DNA of 64,000 bases from Bdellovibrionales bacterium (GCA_020850475.1 JADZEO010000134.1:1-64000), one strand, 5' to 3'. Shown: positions 19,519 to 29,036, counted from the stretch's first letter. Program-made: numbers and translations. The notes: generated from the sequence alone by a model not told the origin.

Positions 19519-19727
19519 TCTCTTTTCGGATTTATTGAATTCTCAGAATAGATCCAGCGCCGAAATCCCCGAAGCCCGAGGTCGCGGGGCACTTATCCTT
19601 GCTGAATCCTCCCCCGCCACACCCGCCAAAGGCGCGAGCAACAGGTCTTAAGACTTGTTGCCGAAATAGGTGCGTCAAAGCCGGACATAAAGGATCAAAC
19701 AGGACGGTCCAAAGGAGGTGATCCCTT

Positions 19728-22700
19728 TTAAGGGACCTTCACTTTGCGGGTCAGTCCGAGAGAGTAATCAGAAACAAACAAGGTGGCTGAGTCGATGCCG
19801 AGCACCGGAAGGGGATAGTTTAGGCTCATAAAACTTGTGGCCAAGGGAATCTCAGATGCTGGGCTCGGAATATATGCCGCTGTAACTCCGTTGTGGCTCG
19901 CATAATTAGGACTTGCAGAATCATAATCTGCGCCAGCACTGCAAACTCCGGGAAAGTAATAAGCTGTCGTCCCGCTCCCCTGAAACGGCCCACCCACGGT
20001 TCGTACGATGCCAGACGTATCCACGCACCTCACGTTGTGGTAATTGTAGTTTGAGTAACAGAATTTAATACCCACCTGAGTTACCGAATAAACGCCACTG
20101 CAAGCAGCAAGAGAGACGGCAACAACGCCATCTGAATGCGAAGTCCCGCCACAGGCGACGACATAGGACTGATCTACTGGGATGGAGTTTCCAAACAATT
20201 CCAGATCCCCAGCTAAGCGATGAAACATCACCCTCGTGTTACCCGTCACGGCGATGATGAGACCACGGTGAGTGCCGTCTTCATAGTAGGCGATCCCCTC
20301 GGGACCATTCATCCTAGCGGTATTCACTGGACCATTTAATGGACTACCAGTCGCATTTCCACAAGTACCCGCAATGGCGGTAAGATCTCCATTGGCGTCG
20401 ATTTTCTTAATGCAATGGTTCCCCGTGTCGGCAACATAAAGATTGGTTCCATCAAATGCAACTCCACTCGGGCTATTAAAGGCGCTTTGAAGGGCCGCAC
20501 CGGTGGTTGCATTCCCAGCCGTTCCATCGCCACCGATGGTTGCAACTTTACCCGTCTCAACAAAGACCCCAAACAAAGTCGCGTCGCTAGTGGAGCGATT
20601 CCAAACCCGAATCCGGTGGTTGCCATAGTCTGCCCAAACAAGATTCCCACCAAACGAAGTCGTTTTGTGAGTCAATACCAAGTTACGAGGGCCATTCATC
20701 GTCGAAGAGGTAGGCCATTCATTTTCCTCGGAACCAGCTCCCGAAGAGCCACCAATACCAACCGCCTGAGTAACTGTGCCATATCGATCGACCACTCGAA
20801 TTCGATGATTAGCAGAGTCGGCTAAAAATAGGTCTCCCGTCACTGAGTCGTAGGCCAAGCCACGCACGCTGCTCATTTTTTCACTGCCGACCTCGACCGA
20901 CCCTTGGCCGGCATTAGATCTCGTCCTGCCAGAACCATTGCCCGCCATAAGCTCAGACTTTCCATCTGAATTCTTCACTCGCCGAAAACGGTAATTGCTG
21001 TAATCGGCAATGAAAAAATCACCATTGACTGGATCATAGACTGCACTCAAAGGATTGTTGTATCTTGAAACCAGAGGCGCACCTCCCTCTAAATATCCAG
21101 CAGCCCCTTGGCCAAAGACTTTCGCAAAATTGTAAGGATCGACAGTCACTCCAGAGACAATATTTGAAGCAGTCGCATTGAAATTGAGTATACCCACGGC
21201 GTGAGCCGAATTGTTTCCGGCCGAGTTTGTCATGGGAATGACCATGAGGCCAGTCGAAGTAAGCGAAATGTGTCGCAGTCGAGCTGTTAGGGCATTGGTT
21301 GCACCCGTAATATCGACTGCTTCTCCATTCACCACTGCGACATCGGTGCCCGCGCAACTGGAACCGGCCTTACCAAGTACAATTCGCTGCATATTATTGT
21401 TAATGGTCCATGTGCCAAAGAGGGTGATCGGGCCGCCCGATAGATTGTACAACCGGACCCGACAACCAGTATACTCACCAACATAAACGTTTCCAGAGGA
21501 GTCTGAAGTTACTCCGTAGGGGCCACGTAGGACACCATTGGTCCCGTCTGTTGGACTACTTTCATTGGTGTTCGCTGGATCTCCCGCGGTGCCAGTTCCG
21601 GCAAAGGTTGTGGCAGTGAGAGTCCCAAGATCGACCCGACGAACGTGATTTGAGTCATAGCATGCCACGTACAAATAGGTACCGACAACGGTGATTCCAT
21701 ATGGCTGGTCACAGCTCGTGTTGGTGTGGACTACGGAAATCACTCCACTTGAGTCAACTTTAAACACACGACTGTTGCCATCGTTCCCTTGCGAAATGTA
21801 GAGATTGCTACCGTCCCAATGGAGCCCTCGTGGTGTATCAAGTCCAGTTCTTAAGGCCTTGTCGCGCGGACTCGCAATAGTCCCAGGAGCAATTGCAATC
21901 CCAACACCCGCCACCACCTTGATCGTATTGATTGGTACCGAAACGCCGAGTACCGTGACACTCGGACTGGTGGCGCGATTCCAAAACCAAACTGAGTGTT
22001 CATATTGGTCGGCGATGAAAACGTTGCCTTCGTTCGTCATCTCGACGGCCGAAGGGAGCACATAAATGCTAGAAGCCGAAGTCTCGGGATTTAACCCATC
22101 CCCCGCACCTGCGATACCAACATAAACGCAGGCCTTGTTGGTTTCCGAATCATTTTCCATTTTGTTACAGGCGCTGGGAAAGTGATTCACATACACCGTC
22201 CACGACTGCGTGACTTTATAGGTTCCACTGTCAGAGGCTGGGCCATCGTAAACATCCACGACCACAGTGTGATTACCAACGTCCACAGTTGCTGGAGTCC
22301 AGTTTTGACTTCCCGTTGTGGAGGTTAAGACATTTTCTTCGCCATCAAGTTTCCAAACATAGGTTAAGGTGTCGCTGTTGGGATCAGTCACCGTCACCGA
22401 AAAAGTTTGTTGGGTGGCGCGGCGTAAATTCACACTCGACGCCGAAGGGGACGCCACACTAATGACGGGTGTGCCATTGATTTTGACGGCCCACTCTTGG
22501 GTCACCTCTCCCACTTCATCGTTGATTTTTACCTTTAAGGTTTTGTCTCCCACAGTTTGTAGAGCGGCATTAAGGGAATAAGTGGGCAGGTTGCTTCCCA
22601 CCTCGACGTCATCAAGAGTCCAAGTGTAACGAAGTTCCCCTTGCCCCACGGCCACGACCAAAAAATTTTGCGTGGCGGTTGCTTTAACTACGACTGAACT

Positions 22701-22874
22701 TAATCCAGGAGAGTAGGACTGTACCGCAATACTCGCGGTCCCTCGACCTCCGTTGGAATCATCGAGGACCGTGCTAAATTCGTCTGAACTATTAGTGCAG
22801 CCCGTGCCGAGAGCCAAGAGCCCCAGGCTGATGAGAAATGCCATTGAATTTTTACTGCCCAAAATACGTCCCAT
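19728..22874 (-). CDS. NHL-repeat lipoprotein with N-terminal Ig/PKD-like domains
   Basis: Lipobox 'LGTGC'; repeated 'GVTSDSSGNVYVGEYTGCRVR', 'VAFDGTNLYVADTGNHCIKKID' NHL-type units. Confidence 0.8.
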   Translation of the reverse strand: MGRILGSKNSMAFLISLGLLALGTGCTNSSDEFSTVLDDSNGGRGTASIAVQSYSPGLSSVVVKATATQNFLVVAVGQGELRYTWTLDDVEVGSNLPTYSLNAALQTVGDKTLKVKINDEVGEVTQEWAVKINGTPVISVASPSASSVNLRRATQQTFSVTVTDPNSDTLTYVWKLDGEENVLTSTTGSQNWTPATVDVGNHTVVVDVYDGPASDSGTYKVTQSWTVYVNHFPSACNKMENDSETNKACVYVGIAGAGDGLNPETSASSIYVLPSAVEMTNEGNVFIADQYEHSVWFWNRATSPSVTVLGVSVPINTIKVVAGVGIAIAPGTIASPRDKALRTGLDTPRGLHWDGSNLYISQGNDGNSRVFKVDSSGVISVVHTNTSCDQPYGITVVGTYLYVACYDSNHVRRVDLGTLTATTFAGTGTAGDPANTNESSPTDGTNGVLRGPYGVTSDSSGNVYVGEYTGCRVRLYNLSGGPITLFGTWTINNNMQRIVLGKAGSSCAGTDVAVVNGEAVDITGATNALTARLRHISLTSTGLMVIPMTNSAGNNSAHAVGILNFNATASNIVSGVTVDPYNFAKVFGQGAAGYLEGGAPLVSRYNNPLSAVYDPVNGDFFIADYSNYRFRRVKNSDGKSELMAGNGSGRTRSNAGQGSVEVGSEKMSSVRGLAYDSVTGDLFLADSANHRIRVVDRYGTVTQAVGIGGSSGAGSEENEWPTSSTMNGPRNLVLTHKTTSFGGNLVWADYGNHRIRVWNRSTSDATLFGVFVETGKVATIGGDGTAGNATTGAALQSAFNSPSGVAFDGTNLYVADTGNHCIKKIDANGDLTAIAGTCGNATGSPLNGPVNTARMNGPEGIAYYEDGTHRGLIIAVTGNTRVMFHRLAGDLELFGNSIPVDQSYVVACGGTSHSDGVVAVSLAACSGVYSVTQVGIKFCYSNYNYHNVRCVDTSGIVRTVGGPFQGSGTTAYYFPGVCSAGADYDSASPNYASHNGVTAAYIPSPASEIPLATSFMSLNYPLPVLGIDSATLFVSDYSLGLTRKVKVP

Positions 22875-22948
22875 ATCGCTATTTTACCAAACTTTTATCA
22901 CCAGACCGAGCGAGGTCCAATTTATTGATAGAGCTCCATAAAAGTCTC

Positions 22949-23542
22949 TCAAAACTGAACAACTCCCCCGAGCAAGATATCAATTTGAGTCGCCTCAGAA
23001 CCATTCGGTCCGCTCAAACCGAAGTAACGGAGGACTCCAATGACACTCAACTTTTCGTTATACTGGTATTCAGTGCCAAACTTCAGGCCCATCCCGGCGT
23101 ACTGGGAGCTGACCGATTGAAAACTGCGCTGGCTAAAGAAGCCTCCAACAAATGGGCGCCACAGGGACTGCAAAACAAAAAATGCCTTACCGGAATCAGC
23201 TTCGATGTCGCCAGGGACTGAAAACGGATAGTAGTTCACTCCGGCATCGAGTCCAAAGGACAAATCTCCACCAATGACCTCGGTCGCAACCAATGAGTAA
23301 CTAATGTCAAATTCATAGTGATCCATAAAGGTGCGGCGATATCCCAAGCGATAAGACCCAAAACCGGAAATCGTCTTGGAAGATTTGTTGCGCGCGTTGG
23401 TGGCTTCAAAACTAAACCCGCCGACACTGACGTCGATTTTGTCGGCAAAGGCAGTCGAAGCAAGCAAACAAAGACCCGACACAAGTGCCCAGATCCCCCT
23501 CGCGAGCCCGATTCTTAGCCCCCCATTAGGCTGCTTGATCAT
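22949..23542 (-). CDS. Outer-membrane beta-barrel-like protein, last gene of the motor-like operon
   Basis: Signal-like N-terminus, amphipathic strands, C-terminal VVQF; start overlaps the upstream stop (23526). Confidence 0.6.
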   Translation of the reverse strand: MIKQPNGGLRIGLARGIWALVSGLCLLASTAFADKIDVSVGGFSFEATNARNKSSKTISGFGSYRLGYRRTFMDHYEFDISYSLVATEVIGGDLSFGLDAGVNYYPFSVPGDIEADSGKAFFVLQSLWRPFVGGFFSQRSFQSVSSQYAGMGLKFGTEYQYNEKLSVIGVLRYFGLSGPNGSEATQIDILLGGVVQF

Positions 23543-25250
23543 CCTTTTTGACTCCCCCGATGTCTTGCGAAATACTACTGATGACGGAGTTCACTTCGTC
23601 CGCGTGCTTTTTGTCCGACAAGTACTTATCCAAGGCTTTGCCCACCAATTCCCTTGCATCGTTAACCTGCAATGGCTCGGGAGGATTGGCGTCAAAGCGT
23701 TTGAATTTTTCGATCAACATGAATTTTTGCTTCTCACTAAAGTGTTTGTCGATCTTTGCCCGCTCGGGCTTGGGCACATTAAAAAGTGCCAAGGCCCAGG
23801 TGTCGGTCGAAATCGTCGGCGCAAACCACTGAAGCGTTTCCTCTGATTGATCAAAAATCGGAAAAAATGGTGGGCGCATTTTGTGCACCAAAGAATCATA
23901 GGGAGCGGCCCCATAAATGTCGCGCTCCTCTTGAATGTCCGTCAAACGAATGTAGTCAAGCAGCTCTTTCTCCGAGCGATAGCGCTTGAGCATTTCAAAA
24001 TCATGGAGTGGCAACACACCTTGAGCCATTCGCTGGATTTCCGCAATGCGCTCTTTGCTGAGGCGAACTCCCTTGAAGTTGGGATCAAGAATCGCGGCCC
24101 AGGATCCCGGAAAGGCCTTGCGCGACTCCGAAACCGCAATGGCCTTAGGCATATCGGCTAATAGCGCAAAGGCCTCATCTTTCGGGAGACTCTTTAAAAA
24201 CTGGGTGCGATTTTCGTTTAGGCGCCAAACCGCCAGAACGGTTTTCTCCCATTCTGCATCGTCACCTTCGCGTGGATTTTGCGTCAGTTGCTGCAAAACC
24301 TCGGTGCATTTAAAGTCCAGTACCCCAGGCGAGTGAAAGGCCTCGATCCAATAAAAGCCGGAACTGTAGGCAAAAAGTTTTTGCTGCATTTTAGCTGGAA
24401 ACTCAGCTAAGACGGCGCCCAGTTTGTGGGCGTCGGCTTTACCGAGTTGATCAAGAGCAAATATGTCTAAATGATTGGGAAAATTCTTGGCTTGCACCAA
24501 AAAACTAATGTGGTGGTTGGCCAGTTGCTTCATTTTAATCGGGTCATTAAACTTGAGCTCTTGCGTGGCCTGAGCCTTCTCCGGTTTGCGATCCATCACT
24601 GCACCGCCACCCATGCCACCGCCACCGCCACTGCCTGCACCCTGCAGTTTTAAGTCCGAAAGAGCTTTGGCAATGCGGCCCGCACTCGAACGATTGATGA
24701 TCAAGAGGCCGATCAAGAGCGACATCAGTACCGAAGATGCCACATAAATAAGAATCCACGGAACTTCTTGGGTGACCCAATCACGTCGCAGGATTTCAAC
24801 CTGATCGCGCGCAGGAGTTAAATGCAGAATCGCATAAATTCCCTCTTTCAGCTCACTAACTTCGGCTTCTTTAAGTTTGGAGGGAATTGAAATCGACACC
24901 TGAATGCGGCGCACGCGGTTGATCAAAGCCGCCAACGGAATTTGCGGATTGTCCCATTCGTCTTTGATTTCCTCAGCGCTCTCTTCATAATAGGGCAACA
25001 CTTCGTTTTGCTGATAACTGCTGCCTTGTTCACGGCGGAGAGGATCCACGCGAACAGTCACCATGTAGGGAATGTCGGGAAAGCGTGATTTGATGTAGGC
25101 CGCAGCATCTTTGTTCATACGGTCTTCAAGTTCCACCACTCTCGGGTGTTTAAGAACTTCTTGACCGATGACCGGGATGCCGGTTGACAGCACCAACATC
25201 AATAGCACCAAAAGCTTTGGACTCCTGGCCAGTTGATAAACCCACCTCAT
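23526..25250 (-). CDS. FliF-C-terminal-like / FliG-like fusion protein
   Basis: FliF RBM-like 'RVRRIQVSISIPSKLKEAEVSELKEGIYAILHLTPARDQVEILRRDW', TM 'WILIYVASSVLMSLLIGLLII', Gly-rich linker, then FliG-like helical repeats; follows MotA/MotB. Confidence 0.6.
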   Translation of the reverse strand: MRWVYQLARSPKLLVLLMLVLSTGIPVIGQEVLKHPRVVELEDRMNKDAAAYIKSRFPDIPYMVTVRVDPLRREQGSSYQQNEVLPYYEESAEEIKDEWDNPQIPLAALINRVRRIQVSISIPSKLKEAEVSELKEGIYAILHLTPARDQVEILRRDWVTQEVPWILIYVASSVLMSLLIGLLIINRSSAGRIAKALSDLKLQGAGSGGGGGMGGGAVMDRKPEKAQATQELKFNDPIKMKQLANHHISFLVQAKNFPNHLDIFALDQLGKADAHKLGAVLAEFPAKMQQKLFAYSSGFYWIEAFHSPGVLDFKCTEVLQQLTQNPREGDDAEWEKTVLAVWRLNENRTQFLKSLPKDEAFALLADMPKAIAVSESRKAFPGSWAAILDPNFKGVRLSKERIAEIQRMAQGVLPLHDFEMLKRYRSEKELLDYIRLTDIQEERDIYGAAPYDSLVHKMRPPFFPIFDQSEETLQWFAPTISTDTWALALFNVPKPERAKIDKHFSEKQKFMLIEKFKRFDANPPEPLQVNDARELVGKALDKYLSDKKHADEVNSVISSISQDIGGVKKDDQAA

Positions 25251-26029
25251 AACGCCTCCTCAATATCAGGCTCAATCACCAAAACGACTTTGCGCGCCAG
25301 TGCTAACCCCTTGTGCGGATACTCAGGGGTGGAAGCAATCGCGCGCTGAAGCTCTTCAGCGGTCAGGCGCAATTCGCCAAAACCACCTAATCGCATGCGA
25401 TTCAAGGGAATCCCGAAATGCTGGAGAGATCGCATGGTCGCCACCGCCCGCAAGGCTGAAAGTTCCAAATTGTCTTTGTACCTGCGAGCGTCTTTACGAA
25501 CTTGTTTGTTGTCCGTGTAAGCTCGAATTCCAATGAGGTAATTGCCGGCAAAGGGCATAAAGCGACCCACAAACTGTTTGAGCTGTTCTTCTCCAACTTT
25601 AGTCAAAGTGGTTTCGCCCAAATCAAAAAAGGATGTGCCGGGAAACTCCACCAACATCCGGTTACCCACTTTGTGAACCTGGGCATCAAGGTCCTTTTTA
25701 ACCTTCTCGTCCATGGCTGGGTCCCGCCCGGCCTTTGATTCTGTACTACCTTCGGTTCCCTTTTGTCCTTGGCCAGGCTCTTTGCCTTCAGTCTTAATTC
25801 CCGCTTGGTCCCCGGCTTCACCTTTTTGCTTTTGTTCACCCTCGCCCTTAAGCTTTGACAGCAAAAGCGAATCCATGTGTTCCAATCGATCTTTTTCTGG
25901 ATTGGTCGAAAAAAACAAGATGAAGAAAGTCAAAAGCAGAGTGATCATGTCACCATAACTGATCGCCCAACTCCCTTCGGAGTCGACTTCCTGGTGATCG
26001 GTCACTCTCTGCCGTCGAATAATGGCCAT
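25247..26029 (-). CDS. MotB-family stator protein with OmpA-like domain
   Basis: 'SWAISYGDMITLLLTFFILFFSTNPEK' carries the conserved Asp of the MotB TM; C-terminal OmpA-like region. ATGA overlap with the downstream gene. Confidence 0.9.
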   Translation of the reverse strand: MAIIRRQRVTDHQEVDSEGSWAISYGDMITLLLTFFILFFSTNPEKDRLEHMDSLLLSKLKGEGEQKQKGEAGDQAGIKTEGKEPGQGQKGTEGSTESKAGRDPAMDEKVKKDLDAQVHKVGNRMLVEFPGTSFFDLGETTLTKVGEEQLKQFVGRFMPFAGNYLIGIRAYTDNKQVRKDARRYKDNLELSALRAVATMRSLQHFGIPLNRMRLGGFGELRLTAEELQRAIASTPEYPHKGLALARKVVLVIEPDIEEAL

Positions 26030-26032
26030 GGG

Positions 26033-26821
26033 TTATGCAGCTCCTTCGGCATCAAAGCGAATCACATTCACGCGGTGGTGCTCAGGGACATAGGAGTTCA
26101 AGGTTTCTTGGGCTTCTAAGAGCGACGCTTGATCCCCTGCCAACAACACGGAGTGAATGGCCACTTCGCCGAGCTTTCGTTCTTCACCGACTTTTTTCGC
26201 CAGATACTCACCGGCTGGGTTGACAATAAGGTTCGACACCAACAGCCCGTAAAAGGTTGCCATGAGGGCAACGGCCATCACCAGACCAGTTTGCTTGGCA
26301 TCAGCGCCGGCTGAAACCGCACGCATCAAGGTCACCAGACCCAACACTGTTCCCGCCAGCCCAAAGGCAGGTGGATATTTGGCCAGTGAACGAACTGCGT
26401 TGGCCACTCGCTGCTGGCGCTCACAATATTGATGAATGCGCTCCTCGAGAATTGAATGGATTTTCTTACGCTCAAAACCCAAACTAATGAGCTCAGCTCC
26501 GTCTCTCAGGATTTGCGCCCCGAGTCCGCTCGACGAGGGTTGAAAGTGAGTGTTCCCTTCGCGCACGGCTTTGATGTATTCAATGCACTCGGCGAGAAAC
26601 TCGCCCATTTGAATCTTGGGCGAAGCGACCAGCGATAGCAGTGACTTGAAGACGATCTTGCGGTACTGCCAAGGCAGCGTGATCACCGCCACAGCCAGTG
26701 TTCCGCCAAACACGCAGGCAAAGGCCACAAAGTCCCAAAAGTAATGAGCCTCTTGTTTGAGGTGAGTAACCGCCGCGATAATCGAAACAACTGCAATGAC
26801 TAAACCTAATGGAAATGCCAT
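26033..26821 (-). CDS. MotA-family stator protein
   Basis: 'YPPAFGLAGTVLGLVTLMRAVSAGADAKQTGLVMAVALMATFYGLLVSNLIVNPAGEYL'. Start refined to MAFPLGL after strong RBS GGAGGAGGGTGAG (ORF track 26869). Confidence 0.9.
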   Translation of the reverse strand: MAFPLGLVIAVVSIIAAVTHLKQEAHYFWDFVAFACVFGGTLAVAVITLPWQYRKIVFKSLLSLVASPKIQMGEFLAECIEYIKAVREGNTHFQPSSSGLGAQILRDGAELISLGFERKKIHSILEERIHQYCERQQRVANAVRSLAKYPPAFGLAGTVLGLVTLMRAVSAGADAKQTGLVMAVALMATFYGLLVSNLIVNPAGEYLAKKVGEERKLGEVAIHSVLLAGDQASLLEAQETLNSYVPEHHRVNVIRFDAEGAA

Positions 26822-26822
26822 C

Positions 26823-27446
26823 TCACCCTCCTCCGGGCGGCAGACCCTGGAGCTGTTTAAGCCGCTCAATCATCCGTTGGGTCTGGGGATTGTTGGGAGC
26901 AATGCTGGCCGAGCGACGATACGACTCAAGTGCTTTGGCCAGATCTTTTTGCAAGTAATAGGCGTTGCCTTGAAGATCATACAGCACACTCACTTGATCA
27001 TACTTTGAAGTGAGCATCTGGAGTGACATGAGGGCTTCATTAAAACGTTTGCGTTGAAGCATTCCCGAAACTTCCGCCACTCCTCGAGCGAGGTCGTCAA
27101 GTGTTCCCAACTGACTCTGACAGGACTTAGGAAGTTCAGAGGCTTGCAGGTTGAACCTCAGGCGACCCCCAACTCCTGAAAAACCCAGGCGCGGAATCAA
27201 CGCTGTTTGCGGCATAAAGCCTTCTTGGGTCACTTGCACTTGCGCTGAATCTGAGAATAGTTGAGGTTGATCTTTCGAATTGATCTCAAGAGGCGTCTTG
27301 CCCAGTTTGACAGGTTCGCGGCCGGCCGCCACAACCGTGACCGTGGCGCCCTCAGGTACCGATGACACCCGTAAACTCGGCGTCGTACAGCTTTGTAGGA
27401 CCACCCAAGCGGTGACAAAAAGAGTAATTTTAAAACTCTGATTCAT
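26823..27446 (-). CDS. PEGA-domain plus TPR lipoprotein
   Basis: Lipobox-like 'VLQSC'; PEGA-like 'RVSSVPEGATVTVVAAGREPVKLGKTPLEI'; TPR-like C-terminus. Start refined from 27470. Confidence 0.75.
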   Translation of the reverse strand: MNQSFKITLFVTAWVVLQSCTTPSLRVSSVPEGATVTVVAAGREPVKLGKTPLEINSKDQPQLFSDSAQVQVTQEGFMPQTALIPRLGFSGVGGRLRFNLQASELPKSCQSQLGTLDDLARGVAEVSGMLQRKRFNEALMSLQMLTSKYDQVSVLYDLQGNAYYLQKDLAKALESYRRSASIAPNNPQTQRMIERLKQLQGLPPGGG

Positions 27447-27620
27447 GACTGCCTCATCTTCAGCACGCAATTAAATATCGATATCCAATCACTGTTTCGG
27501 CGGATCCCGGGGCGCAGGTTAGACCTACCCGCAAGATCAGGACTTAGGTCTATGGTCTTGCCCTTACCGATAGTTTCACTTCTCAAAATGATCCAGTTTG
27601 CCTCGGGGAAAACCTCACCC

Positions 27621-27718
27621 GCCTTTGAGTGGCCATCGTACTCGCCGCCTTTGGGGGGCCCGCGTACTCGCCCGCCTTTGAGATGCCCGCGTACCCGCCT
27701 GCTTCTGGGGGGCCCTGG
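27621..27718. repeat. Tandem repeat, about 27-bp unit, 3.5 copies
   Basis: GCCTTTGAGTGGCCATCGTACTCGCC / GCCTTTGGGGGGCCCGCGTACTCGCCC / GCCTTTGAGATGCCCGCGTACCCGCCT / partial. Confidence 0.85.
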
Positions 27719-27787
27719 TTCCTCTGTCGAGACACTAAACTGTTACCCATGTCGCGAAAGCGTGTTACCCATTTACCAGGGTCGGAC

Positions 27788-27945
27788 CACCTGACACCTG
27801 ACACCTGACACCTGACTTCTGTCACCAGGCCCCTGCGGGCCCCCGTCATCTGACACCCGGCACCTGACCCCTGCGGGCCCTCGTCATCTGACACCTGGCA
27901 CCTGACCCCTGCGGGCCCCTGGCACCTGACGACCCCTGCGGGCCC
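27788..27945. repeat. CACCTGA heptamer array followed by CCCCTGCGGGCCC-centred repeats (38-bp period)
   Basis: CACCTGA x4 from 27788; CCCCTGCGGGCCC at 27830, 27868, 27906 and 27933. Confidence 0.85.
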
Positions 27946-28084
27946 CTGTCACTTGACTCCGTTTTCCAGTATGACACCCATAGCTCCCGAAAACACCTAT
28001 CCTCCGGTCATCCTGCCATCCTTTCACCAAACAAATCCTGCGATTTCTATTGACATCGCTACCATTTGAAATTACTTTGCCTCT

Positions 28085-28642
28085 ATGTCGCGCAAGATCC
28101 AGCAAGAGCTTGACCTCCAAAATGAAAAATCGATGATTGGTAAGCCATTTGGGGGAGGATCTCATCAGCAGAGTCACCCCAAGGCAAAGCGCCCCTTCTC
28201 GCGGCGCCATCTCATTCACCTTATTCTTAAGTCGTCGCAAGCAAAGGGATCGCGATCATTCTTACACAAAAATAATAGCCCGCGAGTTAACCAATTAGTA
28301 CGAAGGCAGGCGCGGCTTAATGGGATTCAATTGAATGACTATGTCAACGTGGGGAATCATCTCCACCTACTGATAAAATGCGCTCACCGTCGCCAGCTGA
28401 TACGCTTTGTGCGCGCGGTAACGGGCCTCATCCCGCGGATTATACTCAATTGCGAGAGAGGAAATCCTCTTCCCAAGAGTTTTTGGGATGGGCGCCCTTT
28501 TACTAAAATTCTGGCATTGGGACGAAGGACCTTTCTGGTCATCAGAAAATACTTTGCAAAGAATCGAATTCAAGCCAACCGCCGACAATCTCAAAAATAC
28601 GTTGAGGGGTTTGATTTTGCCGCTGCGCCTGCGACGGGTTAG
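28085..28642 (+). CDS. REP-associated tyrosine transposase-like (RAYT/Y1) protein
   Basis: HUH-type 'DYVNVGNHLHLLIKC' and 'KSFWDGRPFTKIL'; resembles 58063..58692. Confidence 0.75.
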   Translation: MSRKIQQELDLQNEKSMIGKPFGGGSHQQSHPKAKRPFSRRHLIHLILKSSQAKGSRSFLHKNNSPRVNQLVRRQARLNGIQLNDYVNVGNHLHLLIKCAHRRQLIRFVRAVTGLIPRIILNCERGNPLPKSFWDGRPFTKILALGRRTFLVIRKYFAKNRIQANRRQSQKYVEGFDFAAAPATG

Positions 28643-28669
28643 TCCGCTCTCTGGCAGGAAGGCCTTCTC

Positions 28670-28749
28670 TTAAGCGGGATAGTGTTTCCGCAGATAGGAT
28701 AGTATCTCCTTAGACGGGATAGTATTTCCTTAGGCCGGATGATTTGTAC
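28670..28749. repeat. Tandem repeat, 20-bp unit, 3 good and 1 degenerate copies
   Basis: TTAAGCGGGATAGTGTTTCC / GCAGATAGGATAGTATCTCC / TTAGACGGGATAGTATTTCC / TTAGGCCGGATGATTTGTAC. Confidence 0.85.
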
Positions 28750-28757
28750 CATCACTA

Positions 28758-28820
28758 GCCCTCACGCTCACTCAAACCGCCCTCACCCTCACACAAACAG
28801 CCTTCACCCTTACCCAAAGG
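28758..28820. repeat. Tandem repeat, 21-bp unit, 3 copies
   Basis: GCCCTCACGCTCACTCAAACC / GCCCTCACCCTCACACAAACA / GCCTTCACCCTTACCCAAAGG. Confidence 0.85.
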
Positions 28821-28978
28821 CGTACCCACAGGTGAGGGGTCAAGAACCGAGTTACTGCATTTATTGAGTTTCTGGATATTGCTTGGCTCGACTGAGGTCT
28901 TGGTGCTAGGCTTCTTTTTGAAGCGCTCTTTGGGGTCTAACCGTCAGGAATTAGGTCGGCTCAGCGAGTCGCTAAGGG

Positions 28979-29036
28979 TCCGATGAGGAGCTCGAGACCC
29001 GATGAGGAGCTCGTGGTCCGACGACTGGCTCGAGAC
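28979..29036. repeat. Tandem repeat, 18-20-bp unit, 3 copies
   Basis: TCCGATGAGGAGCTCGAGAC / CCGATGAGGAGCTCGTGG / TCCGACGACTGGCTCGAGAC. Confidence 0.8.

Noticed and set aside
19711-19724. Fragment of a 16S rRNA gene
   Set aside because: Only 14 nt match; the expected upstream helix-45 sequence is absent.
19711-19737. Plus-strand AAAGGAGGTGATCC as the RBS of a gene
   Set aside because: No start codon with a sustained ORF follows at a suitable distance.
27788-27945. Possible CRISPR array from regularly spaced CCCCTGCGGGCCC cores
   Set aside because: The intervening sequence is itself repeated (38-bp tandem unit), spacing changes to 27, and there are no cas genes nearby.
27583-28240. ORFs 27583..27894 and 27884..28240 on the minus strand
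   Set aside because: They run through tandem-repeat DNA and have low-complexity translations; no coding support.
28488-28673. Frameshifted continuation of the first RAYT
   Set aside because: The alternative frame shows no Y1/RAYT-like motifs; the 28085..28642 frame covers the domain.
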